64,000 nucleotides of DNA from Whitmania pigra (GCA_021613335.1 JAJTWR010000205.1:1446001-1510000); one strand, 5' to 3'. Positions 28,864 to 40,745 are shown, counted from the stretch's first letter. Numbers and translations: made by a program. The notes: a model not told the origin generated them from the sequence alone.

Positions 28864-30077
28864 ATGGAAGATGCGGCCATAAGTTATTTTTCCTCAATAA
28901 GCTCTTTATCTAAAAAGATACTTTTTGAATGTAAGGACATAAAAAATAAATTTTGCGACCGTTGGCAGAATTTACCAGTCGATAAACAAGAAGAATTGCT
29001 AGACCAGCACTTTATTGATAAGGATTTGACAAATAAATATGCACATAAAACAACTTCAGAAATGTTACCTGACTGCTTTCCGATACTGAAAATCGCTTCA
29101 GGCGAAAAAATCGTGGTCGACTTTGAACATGACGAAAATGTAAAATTATAGATTTCATGATAATTCGTACATCACATCTTATGCCAACATTTTTCCAGGG
29201 TTGGACATGGACAGATGAGCATTCAGGTCCATTTTCATGGAGAACGAAAGTCTGATGGATTTTTTTTTGTAAAACTTTGACTCAGGTTTAACTGATTTAT
29301 TTGACAACAGAGCCAACAAGACCTAACTCTAGAAGATGTTCAGTCTGGAGAGGAGACACCATCAGCTAAGAAAAAGAGTTCCTCAAAGATATCTTCCTTC
29401 AAAGGTTACATGGAGGTGGAGAACTCTTGTGACTCCAAGAATGAAGTTGAAGAAATGTTTAAAAAATTTGGCCTCAGAAAGTCTTTTGATAAAAACAATG
29501 ACACAGACAAAAGTGATATAACTCCAGACAATATGGGCTTTGAAGGAGATGAAGCTGAATACAAAGTCGAGCCGTCCGTCGTCGTCAATAACAACGTATC
29601 TCCGTATCAAAACGAGAAGTCTGTGCTACTTGTTAGTGAAAATTCAACCACTAAACCTAAGAAGGCTGCAAAGTCTTCCAAGAAAAAGGCTCCTTCTGGT
29701 CGAAAAAGATCATCCGGGCCACAAGAACCACCAGCTGTATCGCTTGATCTGACAAGCAAGGAAGAGTGCAGGGATCTAGGCAATTACAATGAGGTGTTCC
29801 TGGACTCTCGTGAACCTTCACTGGAGGATTTCCTTTCCAGACCTTTGGAATCTCTGAACGACTTGGTATTGAAGCTGTTGCTAGATGACCAATTCTTTAA
29901 TGTTTCACATTAAATGGGACTGATGTTGCCAATTTACTATTTATCTGCTAATTTATAGGTTCATTTCTAGCTTAAGCCAATCATTATAAATCACATTTAA
30001 CTTATTTCCAGAACCCGTCAAAAGAAACGAGTACACCCTTGAAGAAAACTGGGCTCGATTTTTTGGACAATTGGTAA
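28864..30077 (+). CDS. C1orf198: C1orf198 homologue
   Basis: Four exons, 293 residues: 28864-29139, 29199-29249, 29311-29865, 30012-30077. Three blocks match vertebrate C1orf198 in order: the N-terminal helix ISYFSSISSLSKKILFECKD with RWQNLPVDKQEELLD, the exon 2 block WTWTDEHSGPFSWRTK, and the C-terminal TGLDFLDNW, identical at the end. The middle (about residues 110-270) is low-complexity, with a Lys-rich stretch KPKKAAKSSKKKAP and several acidic segments, probably disordered. The family has no assigned biochemical activity. The stop codon is embedded in TAATAAA, so the poly(A) signal overlaps the stop. The third exon, with its donor and the following intron, has a decayed copy at 42.6-43.0 kb. 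Confidence 0.88.
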
Positions 30078-30564
30078 TAAACATTTTCACATTCCTCACT
30101 CCTTCAAATTATTTTGCAAAATCTTTTCTGTTAACATGAATTATGTCTTGCCTTTTTAGTAAAAAAAAGTTGTAGCTTCATTGAATTTATTTGTCAGTGA
30201 AACTTTTGATGTTATATTGATAATTTTGTTTTGATAAAATCTCTAGGACTTGATACAATTAATTTAGATTTGTTGTGATGAATTGGTTCTGTTATGCTGC
30301 AATTAAAGTCACACGTATTGGATCGTTTTGTCTGGATGAATCAATATGCCTTGAATTTCATTTTGTCGCTTGAGTTGCGACCCATTCACTCGTTATATTT
30401 GGATTAACGTTTTTCCGGACATTTCAAGTGCATTAAATGAAATGGGCAGTTTAAAATTACTCGGAAGATTTATGTTTGAAAACTTGGATATTTACTATCA
30501 AAATATTATTATAATATATGTTTATTTTTTTACAAGGAAGGTAAATATTTTGGATTGGGCAATA
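30078..30564. other. Intergenic downstream of C1orf198
   Basis: AT-rich and non-coding, ending at the target-site duplication of the hAT element. Confidence 0.5.
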
Positions 30565-30572
30565 AGTATATG

Positions 30573-31806
30573 CAGTGGCGCAACTAGGGGGGGGCAGGGG
30601 GGGGCGCAAGCCCCCCCCAGGCCTAATAGGAGAGACCCTGCAATTTTTCCAAATCCGATCAGTTTTTTTTTGGTGGGGGGGGGGGGGGTAAGGGGATTTA
30701 ACTGGTTTGAAACTTTGAGACAGAAGATAGTCAAACTCATTAATAAATTATTAAAGATACAAAATAAGACTGTAGACAGAAGATAGTCAAACTCATAATA
30801 ATAATAATCTGTTCTATTTTTAATTCTTTATTAATTATAATTGGTAGTTTTGATTTAAACAGTTTCAAAAATTTTTCGACTGCGTCGGGCTTTCGTCCCT
30901 TGTCTAAACTTGAGCTCCCCCCTCAGCATTTTTCGCTGGTTATCTGATGATCAGATAATGTCGTTTTGACAACCCTGCCTTGGCTGCTCTTGATGCTTTG
31001 CAGAATGGCACAATGACTCCCGAGCTTTCGGAATTCTGTAACCTTCATGGAAAAGACGCTGAAACTGTGCAAAGACAGCTCCAATTCACATCGACAAGTT
31101 TACGTGCTGATCAGTCTGACCCCAATGCGTGTATCGAACTACAAGATCTTTTCTGTGCCACAAGCTTTCAGCCCGAGTTGCATATGCTCGATGTTGCTCT
31201 TACTCAGACATTTACGTCATCAGATGCAGAAAGGGCATTTTCTAAACTTCGCCTTATTAAAAGTCATCTCGGGACGACTATGTCTGCCTGTCGTTTGCAA
31301 AGTTTATTGAGAATATCTGTGAACAAAACAACTACTGCACTTCTTCCAGTAAATAAAATGGTGAACAGATTTTCACAGATTGATCGAAAAATTATTTTGT
31401 AACTGTAAACACATCAAAATGTAATTTAGACTACAACATTTCAAAATTGTTTTAAACTGTTTAGGATCTTAATTTTATACATAATTTAGATTAGGTGAAA
31501 TGTTTAGGATATCAATCATATCATATTACAATTTTAAACATATCATAAACTTTTTTTTTACAGTTGCTTTAACTGGCTTGAAACTTTGAAACAGAAGATA
31601 GTCAAGCTCATTAATAAATTATTAAAGATACAAAAAAAGACTGCAGACTTATAAATAAAAACTTATAATAATAATCAGTTCTATCTTTAATTCTTTATTA
31701 ATTAAAATTAGTAGTATTGATTTGAACAGTTTCAAAAATTTTTCGACTGCGTCGGGCTTTTCTAAACTTGAGCCCCCCCCAGCATTTTTCGCTGGTTGCG
31801 CCCCTG
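30573..31806 (+). mobile_element. hAT-family DNA transposon, internally rearranged and defective
   Basis: The ends are cagtggcgcaactag and, reversed, caggggcgcaaccag (13 of 15 identical). They are flanked by a perfect 8-bp duplication agtatatg at 30565-30572 and 31807-31814. Eight bases is the hAT hallmark. The subterminal G/C-rich runs are also typical. Inside is only the C-terminal part of a transposase (30980-31402). The segment at about 30698-30941 is a diverged copy of the right-end segment about 31568-31796, so the right terminus is present twice, the inner copy lacking its last nine bases. The element cannot be autonomous. Confidence 0.9.
30980..31402 (+). pseudogene. hAT transposase C-terminal (dimerisation) fragment
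   Basis: A 140-residue open frame ending in the hAT dimerisation region: SSDAERAFSKLRLIKSHLG then TTMSACRLQSLLRISV, resembling the SxAERxFSxLKxIKxxLRxxMxxxRLxxLxxLSI pattern of zinc-finger MYM/hAT-type transposases. The zinc finger and the catalytic DDE core are absent. It is the remnant of an autonomous parent. Confidence 0.75.
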
Positions 31807-31814
31807 AGTATATG

Positions 31815-32327
31815 AATTAAGCCTTCATTCATAACTTACTGAAAGACAAAATGCTTCGATTACGATGAAGTCTGTAGGAATAATTCCCTAGCATGTTCAC
31901 CAACTCAAGAATCACATCTAAGAAACAGACTCGTTAAAGAAATAAAAGCAAATAGATACTGAAACTTAAATGAATTTTGAAACTGGAAAATCACTGTATG
32001 TAGCAACAGACATATTGTTTGATTGAATATTAGGAGAGAGGCACTTCATTCTTGCAAGAAGTTGTAAAGGCGTCTCACAATTATTATTTTTCATAACTAA
32101 TTTTTTCCTCATTTAAAGTTTGGAATTTTTTTAGTTTCTAAATTTACCAAATGTTTAAATCAATAAACTAACGTTTGTTTAGTTTTATTGTCAAATCTAT
32201 CAGAATGTTTCATTTAATGAATGTGCGCCAATCACTTACTTCTGGTGTTTACAGTTTCATTAATTCGCTTTGAATTGCTGTCTGCTACGTGTGGTTGAAT
32301 TGGACTTTATTTGGGATTTCCATTGAG
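31815..32327. other. Intergenic between hAT element and next gene
   Basis: AT-rich. Nothing identified. Confidence 0.5.
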
Positions 32328-34087
32328 ATGGAGTCGCCCAACGAAGGTAGTTTTTGATTCGGACTACGTTTTGTGTTTTCAAGTATTTTTTGGTAATTTG
32401 TCTGAAAAAATAAGTTGTCAAATATATAATTACTACTAATTTGCAAAACGCTAGCAGGGTGAAAAATCTCATTGTTAAAAGCCTGGGATTATCCTTAGCC
32501 TAGTCTTTTTAACTACACCAATGTAAAATAAATTACAACAAAATAATTTCTTGTAAAATTGTTACATGTTTCAGGTATTTCACATTACTAGTCAGGGTGT
32601 AATTACGCAATTATAAACTAGAAACTATATTCTTGCAATCATGATCAGTAAATTAAAGTTATTCCTACTATTTAAAAAAAATGACATAATCCCATTGTTT
32701 TTAGTTGTTTTTTTTTTTATTAATTTAAGTTACTTTCATGAAGTTGAGAAAGACCTTTAAAAAAGATGATTTTGATAAGTTTTTCATTGGCTTTGTTTCT
32801 AAGGAGGAGAATTAATATAAAATCGTTAAGTGATAGATGACATTAGTTATAGATTTTCATTCAAACTTGACTTCAACTTCCCTAAATCAATGCCATGACT
32901 TGTGTACACAAATTAAGCCTGGACACGTGATCTAAATTTACTAATCAACTCTAATTAACATTTTGAAACAGAATTCCATAAAATGGGAGCTCTTCTTGGA
33001 AGCAAACGTGTGAAGATGTAAGTTTTGTTAAATGTTTAATTGTATGTCAAGAATTGGCAAATAATCCACTAGAAATGGTCTGTAAAAGATTGATTCAAGG
33101 AGTCAAATAAGCTCAACAATCAACATTATTTTTCAAATATTGCTAATCAAGCTTATAAATAATTGAATTAATTAATTAATTGAATTAAAAATACTCTGAA
33201 ACCATAAAATCACACGCTAGCACTGACTAATCAATTGACCAAACCTTTCTCAAGTTTTTATAAAACCAACTGAGACTTGTGCAAGTAATGATACCATTTA
33301 AATTAGGAGCAGTTGAACATCCAACACGTCCAGTCTAATGGCCATGAGTTGAAGGAAGCAGGACCAGAAGAGATTGGGAAATTAATACTTGATAAGAAAA
33401 AGGTAAATAGATACAAGTCTCATATAAAGTATTGGTATAAAGTATAAAATGCATTTATTCAATTAAACATTTTGCCTTTTCAGAATGGGATCCATGAAGG
33501 TTCAGTCATCAGTGGTAAGGATTTTCTGTGTCGTGCATTTGCCAAGCTTGTAGCAAAGGTAAACATCATCAGTTTTTATTTCCTATTAAATGTCATTTGT
33601 GGTGATAATTTGTTCACTTTTATAGATTATTGCAAGTTAAACTCCACATTCAAATTACTGCATAAGGATTAATTATCTTTGGACTTTGGAAGATCATCTT
33701 ACATGTATTTTCTAATGCATCCGGTTGCTAATAATTTCATTGGAATTTTGTTTCTTATTGCAGATCAAAGTTGTCGAGGGAAATGTTGTCAAAAATGGCA
33801 CCTTCACCATGTATTCAAATGCCTGGCACTCCTTTGTTAGGGTCACGGTAATAGACTGGATATCCGTTTTCGTTCGGCTTAAATTTTATTCCATTTTGAT
33901 TGTTTGATTGTTTGATGTTTATATTATTGATTAAAAGTGTTTGGGTATTTTTAGAGTTATTTTGTTACAGGAAATTAAACTGCCAGATAGAACTCCACAG
34001 GAAAGTGTCACTGTGGGTCAAAAGGCTAAAGCTACAATCCACTGTTGGAACCAGACTTACCATGATCATGCTGCACTAAGCAAATGA
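32328..34087 (+). CDS. Unrecognised six-exon gene, ~142 residues
   Basis: Proposed exons: 32328-32346, 32972-33009, 33307-33402, 33484-33558, 33764-33847, 33971-34087. Exons 3-6 have clean GT-AG ends, constant phase and strongly protein-like content (QSNGHELKEAGPEEIGKLIL, NGIHEGSVISGKDFLCRAF, KVVEGNVVKNGTFTMYSNAW, KATIHCWNQTYHDHAALSK). The end of exon 2 is uncertain. The ideal donor gtaagt at 33018 breaks the frame, while the weaker gtgaag at 33010 keeps it. The product is a small soluble protein with no signal peptide or membrane segment. Alternating hydrophobic residues in exons 4-6 suggest a beta-rich fold such as a small barrel, which is inference. I do not recognise the family. Confidence 0.62.
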
Positions 34088-35060
34088 AGGCACAAGCTTG
34101 TATTGTCAGTTGAAGGTAAGGCTATTTTCCTTGAACATTCCTCAGGAATTCATTTCTTAATTTTTGTTAATAAGGTAAAAAGCATTTATTTAATTTATGT
34201 ATTTATTTATATATTTGATGATGATGATGGTGATTCTTACTCAAATATGAAGTGTTTTGCAAAAGAAATGTCTCATAACTTTATCGGAATTCCAGGAAGG
34301 TTGAAAGCATTCGGAAAAATGAGCAACTAGGAGCTTCGAAAGTAGCTTTCTTTGCAAAATTTTCGTGGTATAAAAGGCCAAATGAATACCAACAGAAATT
34401 GGAAAAATTATAGTGAAGATTTTTGATTTTTCCTCCAGCTTCTCGTAACTAAGTACATTTGATCACATCGATATTGGTGAAATAATCTTTATAATCTCAG
34501 AAGCTTGACAACTTGTTTTTAGGAAGCTTCCATTCACTTTGAATAAATAGGAAGTTTTTTTGGGTTGAAAGTAAGTCTTGCCTTGATTTTTCTGACGCTT
34601 ACTTTTTGTAAGGCTCGGTTTTTGGTGGTTTTTCCGAGGGAATTGTTTGCTAAATACATTTTCAGCAGATTTATGCTTGGTTAAGATTGGATCTATGAGC
34701 TCTTACTAAATCAATATTTGGAAAGAATGGAGCTAGCTAGGAACCAGTTAAGCTGGAGCAGAAGTAAATTAGGAGTTGAACTTTGGGTAACTCCACTCAG
34801 CCATTCACTTAAATAATAGATTTTGGTCGTAGTTGTGCTCAATGGGGGTTTTTCTGTTGGATGTTAACAAACTAACTCCAGAAACCAATTGATAATTTTT
34901 AGACAATTGTTGTTGCTTAGAAGACAATCTCTTGAATGTGCATGTGAATATTGCATGATACTTCACAATGAAATTACAGTCACGTTTAAATGAGTGAGTT
35001 TTCTGCTAAAACAAACCAGTTCAACTTTCATTAAATTAAACATTGGGGCTCTTTTAAGTC
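34088..35060. other. Downstream of the unrecognised gene; nothing assignable
   Basis: About 970 bp containing its 3' UTR and ordinary AT-rich DNA. Short frames here show no domain. Confidence 0.45.
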
Positions 35061-35093
35061 ATTATTATTATTATTACTATTATTATTATTATT
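35061..35093. repeat. ATT microsatellite at the 3' edge of LINE copy A
   Basis: ATT triplets with one ACT interruption, directly abutting the LINE sequence. Confidence 0.95.
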
Positions 35094-37004
35094 TCACAAG
35101 CAACCACAGCCATAACGGCCGGAAAGTCAACGGCGCCAGGTCTCAACCAGAGTCCAGAGGCAGCCACAAACAGAAAAAAAGAACGGGAGAAAAACACAAA
35201 AAAAAGAAAACAAACAAATTCTATCAATTTCCAGTATCATCCCAAAATTTTTCTTAATATATGGCATGTTCCGTACAGGGCAATCTTTTGGATCTCAGGT
35301 TGACTTGGTTTTCCAGGCAGCATATCTAACTCTTTCTTTAAAATTTCCCCAGGGCTCCCACCACAACCGGTATCTTTCGGACTTCCACATTCTTGCAATT
35401 TCAATTTGTAAGTCTTTATATTTCAGAATTTTTTCATTTATTTTCTTTAGAACATTTTTGTCGTCAGGTATGGAGATTTCAATTAGTAGGCAGTGTCTTT
35501 TCTTTCTATTTAGGTATATTATATCTGGTCTATTGGCTTGAATTTTTATATCTGTTACAACACCTTGGTCCCACCTTGGTTGTTATTTTGTCAGTTCTGA
35601 CCACAGGTTCAGGCACATGCAAATAATATTTTTCATTTACATGGAGTTCTATATTTTTGCAAATTTTCCAATGGATGTATGCCGCTACTCTATCATGTCT
35701 TTCGGTGTATTCTCTTGGTGCTAGTACTTGGCATCCCGAGATAACGTGACTGATGCTTTCTATTGCTTTGTGGCACATCCTGCATGTACTGCTTACGTTT
35801 TGTTTCAGGATGTGTTTTTGGTAGTATCTTGTCTTCAACACTTGATCCTGTGCCGCAATGATTAGGCTCTCCGTTTCCCCTTTCATTTTACCTCTGCTGA
35901 GCCATGCAACCGACATTTCTTTACTCAATCCTGACTTTTCCATGTTCCTGAAAAACTGTCCGTGCAGGGGCTTCCTCTTTATGTCTTCCAACTTTTCCAT
36001 TTCTATCTTTTTCTTAAATTCATCAGTGATTTTTATATCCGTGCAGTTCCTCAGTGCATATCTATCTTTAATTTTGTTTGCTTTCTTTGTCACCGAGTAT
36101 TTGTTTTTGAGGCTGTCATTCATTCTAACTAATTGAATGAGTTTACTGGTATCTCTGTCTATGTATTCCGAAAGGCCCAATATTGACTGTTGATAGACCG
36201 TTGCTACTTCGAGGAGCCCTCTGCCGCCATTCTTTCTTTTAACGTATAACCTCTGCACGTCAGCTCTGGGATAGTGCATTTTATGAATCGTGAGAATTTT
36301 CCTTGTTTTTCTGTCAATTTTTTTAATTTCCGATTTTAACCAATGAACCACTCCGAAGCCATAGGCGAGAATTGGTGTTGCCAAACTGTTGATAGCAGTG
36401 ATTTTATTTTGTGAGTTAAGTAGAGTGGCCAGAACTGTCCTCAATCTCCTGAAGTATTCTTTTTTTGCATTTTGTTTTATCAGCTTGTCATTTATGCCAC
36501 TTTTTTCATCCATCCCAAGGTATTTGTAGTATTCATCGATTTCCAGTGATCTAATTTGCGGAGGGGTTGAGAGCTGGATGCTCCTTCCGTATATGACTTT
36601 TCCTTGTTTTATTTCTATCGTGGCGCATTTCTCAATTCAAAATTCCATTTGGATGTCATTACTAAAGTCTTCAACGATTTTCATACTTTCCTACATCTGT
36701 TCGTGACTTTTTGTAAATAATTTTAGGTCATCCATATATAGCAGGTGACTTATTTGCTGCTCATGTATTGTGTAGCCTGCTCCGGTTTTCCTGAGGGAAT
36801 TTGACAATGGTATCAGGGTCATGCAAAACAGCAACGGTGACAACGAATCTCCCTGGAATATTCCTCGTTTAACAAAAATTTTTCCTGTTTTTAAGCACCC
36901 GTCTTTAACCGTTAACATCATACTAGTTTTCCATTTAAGCATTGACTGATGAATGAAACTTCTAGTTACATCATTAATCTTATATATTTCTAAAGTTTGC
37001 TAAA

Positions 37005-37005
<1 letters not shown>
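35094..37005 (-). mobile_element. R4/Dong-like REL-endonuclease LINE, copy A (5'-truncated, disrupted)
   Basis: Read on the minus strand it encodes the end of a reverse transcriptase: GIFQGDSLSPLLFC, then the catalytic box LLYMDDLKLF. A thumb/linker region follows, then a zinc knuckle C-x2-C-x7-H-x4-C (CRMCHKAIESISHVISGC), and a restriction-like endonuclease core with RPDIIYLN and IEISIPDD. An RT followed by a CCHC knuckle and a PD-(D/E)xK endonuclease is the layout of R2/R4/NeSL-group LINEs, not of APE-type LINEs. Two in-frame stops lie just after the YMDD region and there is a frameshift near 35570, so it is dead. It is 5' truncated within RT. Both edges meet ATT repeats. Confidence 0.85.
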
Positions 37006-37040
<35 letters not shown>

Positions 37041-37045
37041 GTTGC

Positions 37046-37076
<31 letters not shown>

Positions 37077-37078
37077 TT
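37006..37078. repeat. ATT microsatellite between the two LINE copies
   Basis: About 70 bp of ATT triplets with a short gttgctgtt interruption. Copy A's truncated 5' edge is on its left and copy B's 3' end on its right. Confidence 0.95.
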
Positions 37079-38485
37079 TATTCAAAAAAAATCTCGAGAG
37101 TCCCGGGTCAAAAAAATGCCAAGTCTCTTCCAGAGACCTTAGGCAATAACACACAGAAAAAAACAAACAAAAAACAATGGCTGTTCTTAACTAAACCAAA
37201 AGAAATTTCCTTCATCCTAAAACTTTTCGTAAAATTCGTGCTGTCCCCATCAACGCAATACTTTGAATCTCCTCCGCCACAAGCCCCGCAATTTCCTTCC
37301 TAAAATTGTCTGAAACTGTCCCTAGTGCCCCAACCACCACCGCGATGACTCTTGCTTTCACTTGCCACATTCTGGAAATTTCAATTTTTATGTCTTGGTA
37401 CTTTTTTCAGTTTCTTTTTTTGAAACGTTCACATCGTCGGGTATGGCTATATCTATTATTAAGCACGCTTTCCTTTTGTTATCCAGAACTATTATATCAG
37501 GCCTGTTGGCCACAACTTTTCTATCCGTTGTCACCGCGTGGTCCCACATGATCACCTGATTTTCAGTCTTTACAACTTTATCTGGTTCGTGCAGGTAATA
37601 TTTTTCAACAACTGGTACTTTAAGATGCATCAGTATTCTCCAGTGCACATACCCGGCCACCTTGTTATGCCTCTGCAAGTACTCCGTTGCCGCTAGGGCC
37701 TCGCACCCGGACACTAAGTGACTAATATGCTCTTCAGCTTTAAAGCATAACTGGCAAACACTAGCAACTGGCTGATGGAGAATATGTCGTTGGTGAAATC
37801 TTGTATTCAGGGCTTGATCTTGTGCAGCAATCAAAAGACTTTCTGTTTCTCCCTTCATTCTTCCATCATTTAGCCATTTTACTGTCAATTCTTTATTGAT
37901 ATGTGTTTCTTGTAGCTGTTTGAAGAACCTGCCGTGGAGTGGTTTGGATGTTATTTTGGAGATCCTTTCATTTTCTATTTTTGTTTTGAGTTCACACACA
38001 AGATTTCCATTTTCAGATAAATTGGTTAGTTTGTATTTTGTCCTGATTTTATCGGCTTCCTTTTGCAATGAATATTTCTTTTTGACGTCATCCCACTTTT
38101 TCACACTTTGGATCAGTCTGCTATTTTCTGTCTGCAAATATACTGCAAGGCTCAGTATACTTTGCCGATAAAGAGATTGCAGTTCGAGCAAGCCTCTTCC
38201 TCCTTCCTTTCGTTTGACATACAGTCTGTCTACATCCGCTCTCGGGTGATGCATTCCATTTATTGTTAATACTTTTCTTGTTTTCCTGTCAAGTTTATCT
38301 ATTTCACTTTTAAGCCACGGTAAAATTCCAAAACTATATGTCATGACTGGTGTGGCAAGACTATTAATAGCCATAATTTTGTTTCTGGAACTTAGTTGAG
38401 TTTTCAATATTTTCTTCACACGATAGAAATATTTTCACTTTCTCTTTCATATCCTTGTCATTTATGCCGCTTTTCTCATCCATGT
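37079..38485 (-). mobile_element. R4/Dong-like REL-endonuclease LINE, copy B (5'-truncated, disrupted)
   Basis: Same family and orientation as copy A but clearly diverged, so not a recent duplicate. The minus strand carries the thumb region (NSLATPVMTYSFGILPWLK), the knuckle CQLCFKAEEHISHLVSGC, the endonuclease core RPDIIVLD with IDIAIPDD, and the ORF end ILRKVLG before the stop near 37207. Frameshifts lie near 37395 and 38410. It starts at MDEKSGIND, immediately beside an ATT repeat, so more 5' sequence is lost than in copy A. The 3' UTR of roughly 130 bp runs into the ATT array. Confidence 0.85.
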
Positions 38486-38523
38486 TATTATTATTATTAT
38501 TATTATTTTATTATTATTATTAT
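38486..38523. repeat. ATT microsatellite at the 5' edge of LINE copy B
   Basis: ATT triplets with one extra T, directly adjoining the truncated end of copy B. Confidence 0.95.
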
Positions 38524-38858
38524 ATGTCACTCTATATATAGACGATTAAAAATCAACCAATGCAGATACAACAATGCCAATTGATTTAAAAAATACAAGA
38601 AAGATCAGAGAGTCAGAGAGTATTCCAACAAAATAAAAAATTGGGAACTATTTTTAATTAACGCTTGAAAACTTTGAAACAGAATTTATGGCAGATCCTT
38701 GTGTGCGCTATCCAAAATAGTTAAATAATCGGATTCTCCTAAATAATATCTATCAGAGTAAGTGTGACATGTATTTTTTATCCACGGTATGGTGTCTAAA
38801 TCCAATATATAAACTTCCTATAAAATCAAACCCTTTCATTCAATAATTTAAAAGTCTT

Positions 38859-39062
38859 CTTGATCATGGCTTTCAGGTACTTCTTTGCAATCGCTTACAC
38901 TTACAAACAGCTGCTCGAGCAGCAGAAGGTGATCTTCTTCCCACCTTACATTTCGATGCCACATGTTCTGTCGTGAGGCCTTTGAATAGTTTGGAAAAGG
39001 ATGCAAGATATGTTCACGTGCTGTGCACATTACATAAAAAGGGCACTTTGGGAAGTGAATAA
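38859..39062 (+). pseudogene. Possible transposase fragment
   Basis: A 67-codon open stretch includes GDLLPTLHFDATCSVVRPL, resembling a block I associate with transposon-derived proteins (LPTLHFDATGSVVRK-type). Stops follow at 39060 and again downstream in the same frame. The resemblance is from memory and the piece is short, so this is a weak call. Confidence 0.3.
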
Positions 39063-40745
39063 GCACACCGAGTCCAAGAACATGAAAGATCTTTATATTT
39101 CTTCTGTGAGCAACATTCTTGACTCACCTTCCTCCAAAAAAGCTGATAGGAAGGTGAATTGTAGAACATCTCCGGCTGCGTGCGGTGTAGCTTTAAATCG
39201 ATCAAAACGCTAAATAAAAATGGCTCCCGAATTTTAATAAACTTTTAAAATAGTAATCCCTGGCTCTCTAAAATGTGTTCTATATTTTAAAATAGTTACT
39301 GTATTTATAAATGGCTTGGTTGATTTATAATTGCCTTTTTCGTACCCCAGTATTGATGAGTCTTCTATTTTGGCCCAAGTTGTTTTGATTTTATTGGAAG
39401 TTTTTTTGACCCCCTCTCTGCTTATTAAAAATACATGTTATACATATTCTGATATTCAGATATTTTTCAGGAGAATTCAATTGTAACTGTCTTGGCTAGC
39501 AGACATGTGGATTTACCATAAAAAAATTTCAAAGTATTCAAGCATTAATTAACAATAGTTATCGATTTTTAAATTTTTTTGAATACTTATCCTTGGCTCT
39601 CTAATCTTTCTTCTATTTTTTGAAACAATCTGCACATTTTTATCTCTGTCGGTTTTTAATCACCTTGACAAAAAAGCCCTAAAAAGGGGCTAGACCAGGG
39701 GCAGTTATTACCTATGTGGTCTTACATAGAGCCATGAATTCACAATTAAGTAAATATTAGATGAATAATGAAACAAGTCTTTGCACACTTTTATTTTAAA
39801 TCAAAAATTCTAAATAGTCAACGCCATTATTAGAAATAATATCAATACCACAACTATCAAAATTTAATTGGGAATTGTGATTATGAAGTCTCCTATTGTT
39901 GGCATATTTCCATCACCTTCAACATCTTTCATTGTCATCTTCAATCAAACTCTTGCTAGGATTGAACTTGCAACAAACTCCACTTATTTAATTGTTTGGA
40001 TTTAACCAACTCGACTCCCTCAACACTCGCAGAGAAATGCTTCAATGTTATCAGCTTGCTCATGAATTCAGCAAAAAAAACCTAATTTGCTCTTCCAATT
40101 GGCATCCTTGATTTGCAGCAATGCTTTCAAGAATCCAACTTGCTAACTCTGCTTGACCTACTTTGTCTCAAATTGAGAGCTTCTTAGGTGTTCTAGAAAC
40201 TGACCAATGTATTTCAGGTTTTCACATTTCCAACCTGTTTCTACATTTGCTTAGGTGCCATAAGACCTGTTTTATTAAAAATTGGTCAATGAACACAAGA
40301 AAACCTTACATGTCATACCATAGCTATTATTAGAACAGGCATTTTCAATTTCATTTTATTTCATTTAAAAAACACCCAGCAACCCAGACTGGGTAAAAAA
40401 ATATTCTAATAAAAATCATTCACTGGCTCATGTCGTAACCACATGGGCATACAATTCATGGCAAAGTAAACTTCTTCCAAAGTTGCCTATAATGCAGAAG
40501 TTGTTCAGTTTCAATTATTTCTCACCGCATCATATACTTTCTGTTTAAAAAAGGACTGCAGAATAAAATTATTATATATTTTTATTAGTCAAAAGTTGTC
40601 ATTTAGTTAATATTGTAATTATAATTAGCAGAAAATAATTCATTTAAACTAAATTAAATAGTTATTTAAGTTTTTATCAAGCTAATCTAATTATAACAAG
40701 TAAACAAACCACATCTTTTTTGTTTTTTATTGTTATTAATTATAT
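39063..40745. other. Intergenic; no supported gene
   Basis: About 1.7 kb of AT-rich DNA. The stretch from 39690 starts caggggcagttatt, like a hAT terminus, but no matching right end or duplication was found. Confidence 0.4.

Noticed and set aside
33010..33020. Ideal donor gtaagt as the end of exon 2 in the unknown six-exon gene
   Set aside because: Its phase leads to immediate stops in the next exon in every acceptor tried. The weaker donor eight bases upstream keeps the frame, so the model uses that, with the conflict noted.
35266..36136. Plus-strand frames opposite LINE copy A
   Set aside because: They are antisense shadows of the LINE reading frame.
39690..40420. Further hAT element starting caggggcagttatt
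   Set aside because: No matching right terminus or 8-bp duplication could be found.
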